Shown: positions 24,423 to 34,283, counted from the first letter of the stretch. The stretch: 64,000 bases of DNA from Streptomyces huiliensis (GCF_020037025.1 NZ_JAIQLH010000002.1:50736-114735); one strand, 5' to 3'. The notes: generated by a model not told the origin, from the letters alone. A program made the numbers and translations.

Positions 24423-26036
24423 GTGCGCGCAGTCGCCCTCTACGGAACCGTCGGATCCCTCCTCCTCACCGGCCTCACCGCCCTGACCTCCGCTCCGGCC
24501 GCCCACGGCACCGGCGCCCCGTACGCTCCCCCGGCCCCCCAGGCCCCCTCCACCCCCTCCGTCGCCGACAGCCCGGTCGAAGCCCGCGGCGTGGTGCTCG
24601 CGGCCGAGCGGGCCGCCGCCAAGGGCATCACGTTCGGGGCCTGCCCGGCCGCCGAGGGCCTGCCCGCGCCCGTGGAGTGCGGCACGTTCTCCGTCCCGGT
24701 GGACTACGCCCGCCCCAACGGCAAGCACATCAGCCTCACCGTCAGCAGGGGCCGCGCCACCGGCGACCGCTCCGACCGCCAGGGCTCGCTGGTCTACAAC
24801 CCGGGCGGCCCCGGCGGCTCGGGCATGGTCTTCCCGCTGCTGGCCGGCCTCCCGGCGTGGAAGAAGCTCTCCGAGGCGTACGACTTCATCGGCTACGCGC
24901 CGCGCGGCGTCGGCCGCTCCGCACCGCTGACCTGCGCCGACCCGGCCCGTTTCGAGCGGGGCCCGAGCGACGCCCCCGAGCACCCCAGCGCCGCGTACAA
25001 GCGGCAGCGGATCGCCAAGGCCAAGGCGTACGCGCGGGGCTGCCTGCGCCACGCCGGCGCGGACCTCCGGCACTTCACCAGCCGCAACAACGCCCGCGAC
25101 CTCGACGTCCTGCGCGCCGCGCTCGGCGAACGGAAGCTCAACTTCCTCGGGGCGTCGTACGGAACGTACTTCGGCGCCGTCTACGCGACCCTCTTCCCCG
25201 GGCACGTCCGGCGCATGGTCTTCGACAGCGTCGTCAACCCGTCCACCCGGAAGATCTGGTACCGGAACAACCTCGACCAGTCCGCCGCCTTCGAACGCCG
25301 CTGGTACGACTGGCGCCGCTGGGCGGCCCGGCACCACCCCGTCTACCGCCTGGGCCGCACCGAGCGCGAGGTGCTGGCCGCGTACCACAAGGCCGCCGAG
25401 CGGCTGCGCCACCGGCCCGCGGGCGGGAAGGTGGGGCCGGGGGAGCTCCAGGGCCTCTTCCTCAAGGCCGGTTACACGGACACCGCCTGGGCCCGGGCGG
25501 CGCAGGCGCTCGCCGCGTACCTGCGCGGCGACGAGAGCCGGCTGATCGCGCTCGCCGCGCCCAGCGCCTCCGGGGGCCCGGCCGCCGAGAACGGCAACGC
25601 CGTCTACACGGCCGTCGAGTGCAACGACGCGCACTGGCCGCGCGACTGGTCACGGTGGAACCGCGACAACGAACGCCTCGCCCGGCGGGCGCCGTTCGAG
25701 ACGTGGAACAACGCGTTCATGAACCTGCCGTGCGCCTACTGGAAGGCGCCGCGGCAACGGCCGTTCGAGGTCGGGACGGCCCGCAGGGCGCTGCCGCCCG
25801 TCCTGTTGCTGGCCGCCGAGCGGGACGCGGCCACCCCGTACGCGGGCGCGCTGGAGCTGCTGCGCCGGCTGCGCGGCTCGGCCACGCTGGTCACCGAACG
25901 GGACGCGGGGACGCACGGGATCGGCGGCGGGCCGAACGCCTGCGTCAACGGGTACTTCGAGAAGTACCTGCTGACGGGCGAGGTGCCGACGCGGAACGTG
26001 ACGTGCGCGGGACGCCAGGAGCCGCGGGCGACCTGA
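24423..26036 (+). CDS. Secreted S33-family tripeptidyl aminopeptidase
   Basis: A 537-residue alpha/beta hydrolase secreted by an N-terminal signal peptide (LLLTGLTALTSAPAAHG). The order of domains follows the Streptomyces Tap/SlpD/SlpE family: CGTFSVPVDYARPNG, the oxyanion loop YNPGGPGGSG, the nucleophile elbow GASYGTYFG (Ser), then AERDAATPY (Asp) and AGTHGIGGG (His). GAAGGGA precedes the GTG start. It should release tripeptides from the N-terminus of extracellular peptides. The usual D-x-RGVG segment reads YAPRGVG here; the substitution is notable but outside the triad. Convergent with hemQ. Confidence 0.88.
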   Translation: MRAVALYGTVGSLLLTGLTALTSAPAAHGTGAPYAPPAPQAPSTPSVADSPVEARGVVLAAERAAAKGITFGACPAAEGLPAPVECGTFSVPVDYARPNGKHISLTVSRGRATGDRSDRQGSLVYNPGGPGGSGMVFPLLAGLPAWKKLSEAYDFIGYAPRGVGRSAPLTCADPARFERGPSDAPEHPSAAYKRQRIAKAKAYARGCLRHAGADLRHFTSRNNARDLDVLRAALGERKLNFLGASYGTYFGAVYATLFPGHVRRMVFDSVVNPSTRKIWYRNNLDQSAAFERRWYDWRRWAARHHPVYRLGRTEREVLAAYHKAAERLRHRPAGGKVGPGELQGLFLKAGYTDTAWARAAQALAAYLRGDESRLIALAAPSASGGPAAENGNAVYTAVECNDAHWPRDWSRWNRDNERLARRAPFETWNNAFMNLPCAYWKAPRQRPFEVGTARRALPPVLLLAAERDAATPYAGALELLRRLRGSATLVTERDAGTHGIGGGPNACVNGYFEKYLLTGEVPTRNVTCAGRQEPRAT

Positions 26037-26051
26037 CCCGCCGGAAGGACG

Positions 26052-26097
26052 CGAACGGCCGCCGCCCGGGCGGGAAAGCCCGGCCGGCGGCCGTTCG
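26052..26097. terminator. Bidirectional hairpin terminator
   Basis: A 13-bp perfect outer stem (26052-26064 with 26085-26097) plus a GC-rich inner stem, between two convergent genes. Confidence 0.7.
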
Positions 26098-26109
26098 TCG
26101 TCACGGGCC

Positions 26110-26826
26110 TCAGGCCAGCCCGGCCACCAGGTCCGCGACCGCCTTGCGGCGGCCCGTGTAGAACGGGACCTCCTCGCGGACGTGCATCCGCGCCTCGGAC
26201 GCCCGCAGGTGGCGCATCAGGTCGACGATCCGGTACAGCTCATCGGCCTCGAAGGCGAGGATCCACTCGTAGTCGCCGAGCGAGAAGGACGCGACCGTGT
26301 TGGCCCGGACGTCCGGGTAGCCGCGGGCCATCTTGCCGTGGTCGGCCAGCATGCGGCGGCGGTCCTCGTCGGGCAGCAGGTACCAGTCGTACGAGCGGAC
26401 GAAGGGGTAGACGCTGATGTACTCGCGGGGCGTCTCGTCCGCGAGGAACGCCGGGATGTGCGACTTGTTGAACTCGGCGGGGCGGTGCAGCGCCATGTTC
26501 GACCACACCGGCTCCAGGGCGCGCCCCAGGCGGGTGCGGCGGAAGCGGTTGTAGGCGTCCTGGAGCGCGTCCGAGGTCTCCGAGTGCCACCAGATCATCA
26601 CGTCGGCGTCGGCCCGGAGCCCGGAGAGGTCGTACGTGCCGCGCACGGTGACGTCCTCCTTGGCGAGGGCCGCGAACAGCTCCTCGACCTCCTCCGCCCA
26701 GCCGGAACGGTCGTCCGGGAGCACGTCGCGCAGCTTGAACACCGACCAGAGCGTGTAGCGGATGACCTCGTTGAGGTCCTTGGCCTTCTTGCCGGCGTTC
26801 GGGGTCTTCTGGGCGTCAGTCGTCAT
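26110..26826 (-). CDS. hemQ: Coproheme decarboxylase (HemQ/ChdC)
   Basis: A 238-residue chlorite-dismutase-fold enzyme that performs the last step of the coproporphyrin-dependent haem pathway, oxidative decarboxylation of coproheme with hydrogen peroxide. Family segments include [30 protein letters not shown] (with the catalytic-region tyrosine), [18 protein letters not shown] (with the proximal His) and [13 protein letters not shown]. The ATG at 26826 lies six bases after the hemY stop, consistent with an operon. Length is normal for the actinobacterial group. Confidence 0.95.
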   Translation of the reverse strand: MTTDAQKTPNAGKKAKDLNEVIRYTLWSVFKLRDVLPDDRSGWAEEVEELFAALAKEDVTVRGTYDLSGLRADADVMIWWHSETSDALQDAYNRFRRTRLGRALEPVWSNMALHRPAEFNKSHIPAFLADETPREYISVYPFVRSYDWYLLPDEDRRRMLADHGKMARGYPDVRANTVASFSLGDYEWILAFEADELYRIVDLMRHLRASEARMHVREEVPFYTGRRKAVADLVAGLA

Positions 26827-26831
26827 GCCCC

Positions 26832-28259
26832 CTATTGTCCCCCCGCGCCCCGGGCGCCCTGCGGCAGGGTGGCCAGGAGCTCCTCGGCCGCGCGGCGGGC
26901 GCCGCCGACGCAGGCCGGGATGCCGACGCCGTCGTAGGCCGCGCCGCAGACCCGCAGCCGGGGCAGGCCCGCGACCCGCTCGCGGACGCGCGCCACGCGG
27001 TCGAGGTGGCCGACGGGGTACTGCGGCAGGCCGTTGTCCCAGCGGGTGACGCGGGACGCGATCGGCGTGGCGTCCAGGCCCACGGCCTCGTGGAGGTCGG
27101 CGAGGGACAGCTTGACCAGGTCGGCGTCGTCGCGGTGCAGGTCGTCCTCGTCGCCGTAGCGGCCGAGGGAGGTACGCAGCACGAAGACGTCCGGGTCGGC
27201 GGCGGCGATCCAGCCCCACTTGTTGCTCGCGAAGGTGGACGCCTTGATCCGCCGGCCGTCGCCGGGCGGCACGAGGAAGCCGCTGCCCGTGGGGAGCCCG
27301 GCCACGTCGGAGCGGCGGAAGGCCAGGGTGACCAGGGCCATGGAGGCGTACTCGACGTCGGCGAGGACGGCCGCGGCGGTGTCCGCCGTCCCGGCGAGCA
27401 GCCGCGCGGTGGCGGGCGCGGGGGTGGCGAGGACGACGCCGTCGGCGCCCAGGTGCCCGTCGCCGAGGTCGAGCCGCCAGCCGTCGGCGGTCCGGTGCAG
27501 CCCGGTCACCGGGGTGCCGGTGCGGATCTCGCCGCCGGCCGCGCGGACGGCGTCGGCGGCGGCGAGCGGCAGCAGGCCGACGCCGCCCTCGATGCCGGCG
27601 AAGACCGGTCCGGCGTTCGCGGGGGCGGCGGCGATGAGCGCGCGGACGCCCTCGGTGAGCGAGCGGCGGCCGCGGGCGGCCTCGTAGAGGGTGGGGACGG
27701 CGGCCCGCATCGAGGTGCGGTAGGCGTTGCCCGCGTAGACGCCGCCGAGCAGCGGTTCGACGAGCCGGTCGACGACCTCGGGACCGAACCGCTCGGCGAC
27801 GTAGGTGCCGACGGCGACGTCCTCGCCCGGTTCGGTGGGCGGAAGTTCCGCCTCGCGGGCGGCGGCGGCCAGGCCGTCCGGGGAGAGCACGCCGGAGGCG
27901 GCGAGCGCGTCGAGGTCGCCAGGGACGCCCATCACCTGCCCCTTGGGCAGCGGCCGGAGGCCGTCGCGGGTCCAGACGCCGGCGCTCGCGGTGGCCGGCG
28001 GCCGGAGGCGGTCGCCGAGGCCGACGGCGCGGGCCAGCGCGACGCCCTCGGGACGGCGGGCGAGCATCGACTCGGCACCCAGGTCCACGGGCACGCCGGC
28101 GATCTCCCCGGCGAGCAGCTTGCCACCGAGCCGGTCCGAGCCTTCCAGGACCGTGACGCGCACACCCCCCTCCAGCAACCGGAGGGCGGCGGCCAGTCCG
28201 GAGACGCCGCCGCCGACGACGGCCACACGGGGGGCCTGGGGGGTGTGGGCTTCGCTCAT
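26832..28259 (-). CDS. hemY: Coproporphyrinogen III/protoporphyrinogen oxidase (HemY/CgoX)
   Basis: A 475-residue flavoprotein. [17 protein letters not shown] at the N-terminus binds FAD, followed by [32 protein letters not shown] and a closing FAD segment [19 protein letters not shown]. In actinobacteria this enzyme oxidises coproporphyrinogen III to coproporphyrin III, upstream of HemQ, its immediate neighbour. It is divergent from the thiolase gene at 28437. Confidence 0.95.
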   Translation of the reverse strand: MSEAHTPQAPRVAVVGGGVSGLAAALRLLEGGVRVTVLEGSDRLGGKLLAGEIAGVPVDLGAESMLARRPEGVALARAVGLGDRLRPPATASAGVWTRDGLRPLPKGQVMGVPGDLDALAASGVLSPDGLAAAAREAELPPTEPGEDVAVGTYVAERFGPEVVDRLVEPLLGGVYAGNAYRTSMRAAVPTLYEAARGRRSLTEGVRALIAAAPANAGPVFAGIEGGVGLLPLAAADAVRAAGGEIRTGTPVTGLHRTADGWRLDLGDGHLGADGVVLATPAPATARLLAGTADTAAAVLADVEYASMALVTLAFRRSDVAGLPTGSGFLVPPGDGRRIKASTFASNKWGWIAAADPDVFVLRTSLGRYGDEDDLHRDDADLVKLSLADLHEAVGLDATPIASRVTRWDNGLPQYPVGHLDRVARVRERVAGLPRLRVCGAAYDGVGIPACVGGARRAAEELLATLPQGARGAGGQ

Positions 28260-28337
28260 GGGCTCACTGTCTCAGATGGCACCGGCCCCGCACCCCGCAC
28301 CCCATTGACATGCGGCGGGATACCCGCCAAGACTCTC

Positions 28338-28349
28338 GACCGAACGGTC
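28338..28349. promoter_or_regulatory. Candidate TetR-type operator upstream of the pca/pob genes
   Basis: GACCGAACGGTC has perfect 5-bp arms around a 2-base centre and lies 87 bases upstream of the thiolase start. ACCGA-type half-sites are common operators of TetR regulators controlling acyl-CoA and aromatic catabolism. No regulator gene is adjacent. Confidence 0.35.
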
Positions 28350-28436
28350 AGTCGGGACATCGGGAGACCATTCTCCGTACGCCGCCGTCCACCCGCCCCC
28401 TTGACCGCCGTCTCGCCAGACCGCTAGGGAGAACGC

Positions 28437-29630
28437 ATGACCGACCGCCTCCGCGACGTCTACGTCGTCGACGCCGTCCGCACGCCCCTCGGCCGCTACG
28501 GCGGCGCGCTCGCGGCCGTCCGCCCGGACGACCTGGCCGCCCACGTCGTCCGGTCCCTGGTGGCCCGGGCACCCGCGCTCGACCCGGCGCGGATCGACGA
28601 GGTCGTGCTCGGCAACGCCAACGGCGCCGGCGAGGAGAACCGGAACGTCGGCCGGATGGCCGTCCTGCTCGCCGGGCTGCCGGTGACCGTCCCCGGGTCG
28701 ACGGTCAACCGGCTGTGCGCGTCCGGCCTGGAGGCCGTCGTCCAGGCGTACCGGGCGATCGCCGTCGGCGACGCGTCCGTGGTCGTGGCGGGCGGCGTCG
28801 AGTCGATGAGCCGCGCGCCCTACGTGCTGCCCAAGCCGGACCGTGCCTTCCCGGCCGGCCACCAGGAGCTGTACTCGACGACCCTCGGCTGGCGGATGAC
28901 CAACCCGGCGATGCCGGAGCGGTGGACGGTGTCCCTCGGCGAGGGCGCCGAGCTGATCGCCGACAAGCACGGCATCTCCCGCGCCGACCAGGACGCGTAC
29001 GCCCTCGCCAGCCACCGGAAGGCGGCCAAGGCATGGGGAGCGGGCGCCTTCGCGGACGAGGTGGTGTTCCTGCCGGACGTGGAGCTCGCCCGCGACGAGA
29101 GCATCCGCGACGGCACGTCGGAGGAGGCGCTGGCCCGGCTGAAGCCCGCGTTCCGGCCGGCGGGCGGTACGGTCACGGCGGGCAACTCCTGCCCGCTGAA
29201 CGACGGCGCGGCGGCGCTGCTGCTCTGCGACGAGGAGGGGCTGCGGGCGACCGGCCGGGAGCCGCTGGCCCGCGTCCGGGCGTCGGCCGTCACCGGCACC
29301 GAGCCGGACCTGTACGGACTGGGCCCGGTCGAGGCGGTCCGCCGGGCCCTGGCCCGGGCCGGCCGCTCCTTCGCCGACCTGACACATTTCGAGCTCAACG
29401 AGGCGTACGCCGCCCAGGTGCTGGGATGCTTCGCGGAGTGGCCGGAGCTCGACCCCGCCCTGGTGAACCGGCACGGCGGGGCGCTGGCGATCGGACACCC
29501 CCTGGGGTGCTCCGGCGCCCGGCTCGCCGGTACGGTGGCCCACCAGCTCGCGGCGGCCGGTTCCGGTACCGGGGTGGCGGCGCTGTGCATCGGTGTGGGG
29601 CAGGGGCAGGCGCTGGTGCTGGAGCGCTGA
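28437..29630 (+). CDS. pcaF: Acetyl-CoA C-acyltransferase, probably beta-ketoadipyl-CoA thiolase
   Basis: A 397-residue thiolase with the nucleophilic cysteine in NRLCASGLEAV (about residue 93), HFELNEAYAAQ, and the C-terminal GGALAIGHPLGCSGARL and CIGVGQGQAL segments with catalytic His and Cys. Thiolases of this clade cleave beta-ketoadipyl-CoA to succinyl-CoA and acetyl-CoA. The position directly upstream of 4-hydroxybenzoate hydroxylase and protocatechuate dioxygenase genes favours PcaF, but a general acetyl-CoA acetyltransferase is possible. The central substrate loop is shorter than in many PcaF proteins. Confidence 0.75.
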   Translation: MTDRLRDVYVVDAVRTPLGRYGGALAAVRPDDLAAHVVRSLVARAPALDPARIDEVVLGNANGAGEENRNVGRMAVLLAGLPVTVPGSTVNRLCASGLEAVVQAYRAIAVGDASVVVAGGVESMSRAPYVLPKPDRAFPAGHQELYSTTLGWRMTNPAMPERWTVSLGEGAELIADKHGISRADQDAYALASHRKAAKAWGAGAFADEVVFLPDVELARDESIRDGTSEEALARLKPAFRPAGGTVTAGNSCPLNDGAAALLLCDEEGLRATGREPLARVRASAVTGTEPDLYGLGPVEAVRRALARAGRSFADLTHFELNEAYAAQVLGCFAEWPELDPALVNRHGGALAIGHPLGCSGARLAGTVAHQLAAAGSGTGVAALCIGVGQGQALVLER

Positions 29631-29673
29631 TCCCGCCGCCCCCGCGTACCGAACAGCGAGAGGCGAACCCCGC

Positions 29674-30861
29674 ATGCGCACCACCGTCGGCATCATCGGA
29701 GCCGGCCCGGCCGGGCTGCTGCTCGCCCGGCTGCTGCGCCGGGCGGGCGTGGACTGCGTGGTGCTGGAGGCGCGCGGCCGCGCCTACGTCGAGCGGCGGC
29801 AGCGGGCCGCGCTCCTGGAGCAGGGCGCGGTGGACGTCCTGCGGGCCTGCGGCGCGGCCGACCGGCTGGACCGCGAGGGCGTCCGGCACGAGGGGTTCGA
29901 GCTGCGACACCGCGACCGGCGGCACCGGTTCGGGGTCGCGGCGCGGACCGGCGGCCGGGCGAACACGCTCTACCCGCAGACCGAGCTCGTCAAGGACCTG
30001 ATCGCGTTGGCGACGGCGGACGGCACGCCCCTGCTGTTCGACGCCCCGGTGACCGCCGTCGAGGGGCTCGACGGCGACCGGCCGGTGCTGCGGTACACGC
30101 ACGGCGGCCGGGAGGAGACGCTGGAGTGCTCCTACGTGGCGGGCTGCGACGGCTCGTTCGGCACCGCCCGCCGGACGCTGCTCGCCACCGGCGCCGCCCG
30201 CCTGCACGAGCGCGTCTACCCCTACGCCTGGCTGGGCGTCTTCGCCGACGCCCCGCCCGCCTCCGACGAGCTGATCCTCTCCGGGCACGAGCGCGGCTTC
30301 GCCTTGCACAGCATGCGGTCGCCGGAGGTGTCCCGGCTCTACCTCCAGGTACCGGCCGGCACCACGCCGGAGGACTGGCCCGACGACCGGATGTGGGACG
30401 AGCTCGACACCCGGCTCGCCGTCCCCGGCCACCCGCTCCACCGCGGCCCGGTGACGGACAAGGCGGTGATCCCGCTGCGCGGCCAGGTCGTGGAGCCGAT
30501 GCGGTACGGCCGGCTGCTGCTGGCCGGGGACGCCGCGCACCTCGTCCCGCCGACCGGGGCGAAGGGCCTCAACCTCGCCGTCGCGGACGTCGTGACGCTG
30601 GCCCGGGGCCTCTCCCACCGGCGCCGGACCGGCTCGACGGCGCTCCTGGACCGCTACTCGGAGCTGTGCCTGCGCCGGGTGTGGCAGGTGCAGGAGTTCT
30701 CACACGCCATGACCGTCCTGCTGCACGCGGCGCCGGACGCCGACGCCTACGAGCGGCGGCTGCGCACGGCCCGGCTCGACCGGCTCCTCGGACCCACGGC
30801 CGCCGCGGCGGAGTTCGCGGAGAACTACGCGGGGCTGCCGATGGACGCGCCCCTCATCTGA
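29674..30861 (+). CDS. pobA: 4-hydroxybenzoate 3-monooxygenase
   Basis: A 395-residue class A flavoprotein, the usual PobA length. TVGIIGAGPAGLLLARLL binds FAD, ERRQRAALLEQGAVDVLR and YPQTELVKDLI match PobA, DG is in YVAGCDGSFG and GD is in LLLAGDAAHLVPPTGAKGLN. It hydroxylates 4-hydroxybenzoate to protocatechuate with NAD(P)H. The start is ATG at 29674; the frame further upstream is a shadow. It lies between pcaF-like and pcaHG genes in the same direction. Confidence 0.93.
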   Translation: MRTTVGIIGAGPAGLLLARLLRRAGVDCVVLEARGRAYVERRQRAALLEQGAVDVLRACGAADRLDREGVRHEGFELRHRDRRHRFGVAARTGGRANTLYPQTELVKDLIALATADGTPLLFDAPVTAVEGLDGDRPVLRYTHGGREETLECSYVAGCDGSFGTARRTLLATGAARLHERVYPYAWLGVFADAPPASDELILSGHERGFALHSMRSPEVSRLYLQVPAGTTPEDWPDDRMWDELDTRLAVPGHPLHRGPVTDKAVIPLRGQVVEPMRYGRLLLAGDAAHLVPPTGAKGLNLAVADVVTLARGLSHRRRTGSTALLDRYSELCLRRVWQVQEFSHAMTVLLHAAPDADAYERRLRTARLDRLLGPTAAAAEFAENYAGLPMDAPLI

Positions 30862-31071
30862 GGGCGGCGGCCGGCAGCCCATGGCCGGCGGCCCCCGGCG
30901 AGCTGGGCCCGCCGGCGGGCGATCCGGCGCCCGTCCTCGAACCGCCGGATCCGCCGCGGGCATCCGGAGCCGCCCGGGCCGTCGGCCCTGCCGAAGGGCA
31001 ACCCATGCCCGTCCCCGAACAGCCGCCCCCCCCTTGGGTAGCCTGCCGCCTCCCCTGGGTAACCACAGCCC

Positions 31072-31761
31072 ATGACGCCCCTCGGCACCCTCCCGCCCCC
31101 GCCCCCGTACCTGGGCATACCGCAACGCCGTCCCCAGCAGCCTCCGTTGTCCCTGTTATGCGACCCGGACGCGGTCGAGCTGACCGGCCCGGTCTTCGGC
31201 CCCGCCGACGTGGACCCGGCCGACGCCGACCTCACCCGGCAGCACCCCGGCGAGCCGATCGGCGAACGGATCACGGTCGCCGGGCGCGTCACGGACCGGC
31301 GCGGCCGGCCGGTGCGCGGCCAGCTCGTCGAGCTGTGGCAGGCCAACGCGGCGGGCCGGTACGCGCACCCGGACGACCGCCACCCCGCCCCGCTGGACCC
31401 GAACTTCACGGGGGCGGGCCGCTGCCTCACCGACGACGAGGGCCGCTACCGCTTCGTCACCATCCGGCCCGGCGCGTACCCCCTCGACGGCCGCTCGGAC
31501 GTCTGGCGCCCGGCGCACCTGCACTTCTCGCTGTTCGGCACGGCCTTCGCCCAGCGGCTGGTGACCCAGATGTACTTCCCGGGCGACCCGCTGCTCGCCC
31601 ACGACTCCATCGCCCACGCCGTACCGGAGCCCGCCGCCCTCGCCCGGCTGGTCGCCGCGTACGACCCGGCGCTGAACGTCCCGGGCCACGCCCTGGGCCA
31701 CCGCTGGGACATCGTGCTGGACGGCCCGGCCGCGACCTGGACGGAGGGGAGCCACCGATGA
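31072..31761 (+). CDS. pcaH: Protocatechuate 3,4-dioxygenase beta subunit
   Basis: A 229-residue intradiol dioxygenase subunit. All four non-haem iron ligands can be placed by the spacing known from Pseudomonas: Tyr in GRYAHPDD, Tyr 39 residues later in RPGAYPL, and the two histidines in WRPAHLHFS, the first 13 residues after the second Tyr. It cleaves protocatechuate to 3-carboxy-cis,cis-muconate with PcaG. The N-terminus (about 30 residues) is proline-rich, and the 210 bases upstream are low-complexity. The stop overlaps the pcaG start. Confidence 0.95.
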   Translation: MTPLGTLPPPPPYLGIPQRRPQQPPLSLLCDPDAVELTGPVFGPADVDPADADLTRQHPGEPIGERITVAGRVTDRRGRPVRGQLVELWQANAAGRYAHPDDRHPAPLDPNFTGAGRCLTDDEGRYRFVTIRPGAYPLDGRSDVWRPAHLHFSLFGTAFAQRLVTQMYFPGDPLLAHDSIAHAVPEPAALARLVAAYDPALNVPGHALGHRWDIVLDGPAATWTEGSHR

Positions 31762-32282
31762 CACCCGGCACGCCGTCGCAGACGGCCGGACCGTTCTTCG
31801 GCGCCGCCCTGCCGTTCCCCGGCGGCGGCGACCTCGCGCCCGCCGGGCACCCGGAGGCGGTCGTCCTGCACGGGTACGTCCTCGACGGGGAGGGCGCGCC
31901 GGTGCCCGAGGCGCTGCTGGAGTTCTGGCAGCCGGCCCCGGACGGCTCCCGCGCGGGCGCGCCGGGGAGCCTGCGCCGGGACGGGGTGACGTTCACCGGC
32001 TTCGCCCGCGTCGCGACGCGCGGCGACGGGCACTACGCGCTGCGCACCCTGCCGCCGGGCGGGGTCCCGTACCTCGCGGTGTGCCTGCACCTGCGGGGGC
32101 TGCAACGGCACCTGTTCACCCGGGCGTACCTCGCCGCCCCGGCGGACGATCCGCTGCTCGCCGCGGTCCCGGAGGAGCGGAGGGCCACCCTGCTGGCCGT
32201 CCGGGAGCCGGACGGACACCGCGCGTACCGCTTCGACGTACGGCTCCGGGGCCCGGGGGAAACGGTCTTCCTGACGATGTGA
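31758..32282 (+). CDS. pcaG: Protocatechuate 3,4-dioxygenase alpha subunit
   Basis: A 174-residue non-iron-binding partner of PcaH. Family segments are TPSQTAGPFFGAALPF, VLHGYVLDGEGAPVPEALLEFWQ, TGFARVATRGDGHYALRTL and HLFTRAYLAAPADDP. The ATG overlaps the pcaH stop by four bases, so the subunits are translationally coupled. No pcaB, pcaL, pcaI or pcaJ follows; the next gene is the convergent hemE. Confidence 0.93.
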   Translation: MTPGTPSQTAGPFFGAALPFPGGGDLAPAGHPEAVVLHGYVLDGEGAPVPEALLEFWQPAPDGSRAGAPGSLRRDGVTFTGFARVATRGDGHYALRTLPPGGVPYLAVCLHLRGLQRHLFTRAYLAAPADDPLLAAVPEERRATLLAVREPDGHRAYRFDVRLRGPGETVFLTM

Positions 32283-32290
32283 CACACGCG

Positions 32291-32313
32291 GGGGCGACCG
32301 GTGCGGCCGCCCC
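32291..32313. terminator. Hairpin between pcaG and hemE
   Basis: GGGGCG (32291-32296) pairs with CGCCCC (32308-32313) between convergent genes. Short stem, so modest support. Confidence 0.4.
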
Positions 32314-32322
32314 TGGTGCCGG

Positions 32323-33387
32323 CTAGCGCGCCGTCCGCTCGTGCACGAACTCGACCAGCCGGGTCAGTGCGGCCGGGTCCGTGGTGGGCAGGACACCGTG
32401 CCCGAGGTTGAAGATGTGCCCCTCCAGGCCGCGGGCGGCCTCCAGGACGTCGGCCGCCTTGGCCTCCACGGCCTCGCGCGGGGCGAAGAGCACGGCGGGG
32501 TCCAGGTTGCCCTGGATCGCCTTGCCGGGGCCGACGCGCCGGGCGGCCTCGTCCAGCGGCACCCGCCAGTCGGCGCCTACGACGTCCGCGCCCGCCTCGC
32601 CCATCAGCTTGAGCAGCTCGCCGGTGCCCACGCCGAAGTGGATGCGCGGCACGCCGTAGCCGGCGACGGCGTCGAAGACCTTGGCGGAGGCGGGCATGAC
32701 GTGCCGGCGGTAGTCGGCCGGGGCCAGGGCGCCGACCCAGGAGTCGAAGAGCTGCACGGCGGAGGCGCCGGCCTCGATCTGGACCTTGAGGAAGGCGGCG
32801 GTGATGTCCGCGAGCCGGTCCAGCAGGTCGGCCCAGAGCTCCGGGTCGCCGTACATCAGGGCCTTGGTGTGCTCGTGGTTGCGCGAGGGGCCGCCCTCGA
32901 CCAGGTAGCTGGCCAGGGTGAAGGGGGCGCCGGCGAAGCCGATGAGCGGGGTGGCGCCCAGCTCGGCGGTGAGCAGCCGGACGGCCTCGGTCACGTAGGA
33001 GACGTCGCCGGCCTCCAGCGGGCGCAGCCGCTCCAGGTCGGCGCGGGTGCGGATGGGCCGCTCGACGACCGGGCCGACGCCGGGCTTGATGTCGAGGTCG
33101 ATGCCGATGGCCTTCAGCGGCACCACGATGTCGCTGAAGAAGATCGCGGCGTCCACGTTGTGCCGGCGCACCGGCTGGAGGGTGATCTCGGTGACGAGCT
33201 CGGGCCGCATGCAGGACTCCAGCATGGGGATGCCCTCGCGGACCTTGCGGTATTCGGGGAGCGAGCGGCCCGCCTGCCGCATGAACCACACCGGCGTGTG
33301 CGGCACGGGCTCGCGCCGGCACGCCCTCAGGAACGCCGAATCGTATGCCGCACCGCGGCCCGTCTGCTGCTCGCCCGTCTCACTCAT
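32323..33387 (-). CDS. hemE: Uroporphyrinogen decarboxylase
   Basis: A 354-residue enzyme that decarboxylates the four acetate side chains of uroporphyrinogen III. Signature segments are [16 protein letters not shown] near residue 38, [29 protein letters not shown] and [10 protein letters not shown], with the C-terminal HGVLPTTDP. It lies in the neighbourhood of hemY and hemQ, separated from them by the pca/pob insertion. Confidence 0.96.
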   Translation of the reverse strand: MSETGEQQTGRGAAYDSAFLRACRREPVPHTPVWFMRQAGRSLPEYRKVREGIPMLESCMRPELVTEITLQPVRRHNVDAAIFFSDIVVPLKAIGIDLDIKPGVGPVVERPIRTRADLERLRPLEAGDVSYVTEAVRLLTAELGATPLIGFAGAPFTLASYLVEGGPSRNHEHTKALMYGDPELWADLLDRLADITAAFLKVQIEAGASAVQLFDSWVGALAPADYRRHVMPASAKVFDAVAGYGVPRIHFGVGTGELLKLMGEAGADVVGADWRVPLDEAARRVGPGKAIQGNLDPAVLFAPREAVEAKAADVLEAARGLEGHIFNLGHGVLPTTDPAALTRLVEFVHERTAR

Positions 33388-33478
33388 GCCCCAAATCTTC
33401 GCACGGGCCGAACGAGTGACCCGCGCATGTGGGTGTCCCTACCCGGAACCGGGGGTCGTTCCGCCTAGTCTTCCGGGC

Positions 33479-34135
33479 ATGGCTGCGGCGCACGGACACC
33501 ACGAGGACAGTCCGGACGACGTGGGTGGGGAGGGCTCCCCGTCCGTCTTCCGGCAGGCGGTCGCCGGGCTGCAGGGTGTGCTCCTGCGGCCCGAGATCGA
33601 ACTCGACGCCACCCCGCCGCCCCAGCGGCTGGCCCCCTTCTCCTACGCACTGGAGGCGGCGGTCGTGGTGGACGACGAGGAACTGGCGGACGGGCGGCTG
33701 ATCCTGCTGCACGATCCGGCCGGGCACGACGCGTGGGGCGGCACCTTCCGCCTGGTCACGCTGGTGCACGCGGATCTGGAGGAGGAGATGGCGGCGGACC
33801 CGCTGCTGCCGGAGGTGTGCTGGTCCTGGCTGACCGGGGCGCTGGAGGCGCGCCGGGTGCCGTACGCGGCGCCGAGCGGCACGGTGACGCGGGCCGGCTC
33901 GCACTACTTCGGGGGCCTGCGGGAGCGTCCGCCGTCCACGCAGATCGAGATCCGCGCGTCGTGGTCGCCGATCGAGCCGGGCGGGTCCGGCGGGCCGGGG
34001 GCCGTGCCGGACACGGCGGCGCACCTGGCCGCCTGGTGCGACCTGCTCTGCCAGATCGCGGGGCTGCCGCCGGGCGGGGCGCCGGAGGCGGGGATCGTGA
34101 CGCTGCCGCAGCGGCGGGGGCCGCAGAGCCGCTGA
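33479..34135 (+). CDS. DUF3000 family protein
   Basis: A 218-residue actinobacterial conserved protein: FRQAVAGLQGVLLRPEIELD, APFSYALEAAVV, GGTFRLVTLVHADLEEEMA, WSWLTGALEAR, GTVTRAGSHYFGGLRERPPS and EIRASWSP. Its function is unknown. The ATG at 33479 lies 91 bases from the divergent hemE start. The neighbourhood hemE-DUF3000-whiI-rnd-fadA/fadB matches the conserved Streptomyces core order around SCO6026-SCO6031, from memory. Confidence 0.85.
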   Translation: MAAAHGHHEDSPDDVGGEGSPSVFRQAVAGLQGVLLRPEIELDATPPPQRLAPFSYALEAAVVVDDEELADGRLILLHDPAGHDAWGGTFRLVTLVHADLEEEMAADPLLPEVCWSWLTGALEARRVPYAAPSGTVTRAGSHYFGGLRERPPSTQIEIRASWSPIEPGGSGGPGAVPDTAAHLAAWCDLLCQIAGLPPGGAPEAGIVTLPQRRGPQSR

Positions 34136-34226
34136 CGGCGGTTCAGGGGATGTCCCGACGCGGCGTGGGCGCCGCGCCGGGAGTGAGCCGGGCGTGCGCC
34201 GATGCCGCCATCGGGGTGACCACCGG

Positions 34227-34283
34227 AATGATCACCGCCAGGCCGGAATTGCCCGAATTGTTACTCATCAATTCGTGATCATT
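34227..34283. repeat. Nested inverted repeats upstream of whiI
   Basis: AATGATCAC (34227-34235) pairs with GTGATCATT (34275-34283), and inside it GAATTG (34255-34260) pairs with CAATTC (34269-34274). Both lie in an AT-rich patch just upstream of the promoter-like element of whiI. They could be operator sites or the end of the DUF3000 transcript. Confidence 0.5.

Noticed and set aside
26832..28427. 530-residue rightward frame opposite hemY
   Set aside because: Shadow frame rich in Gly, Asp and Val with no domain; hemY on the other strand has clear FAD motifs.
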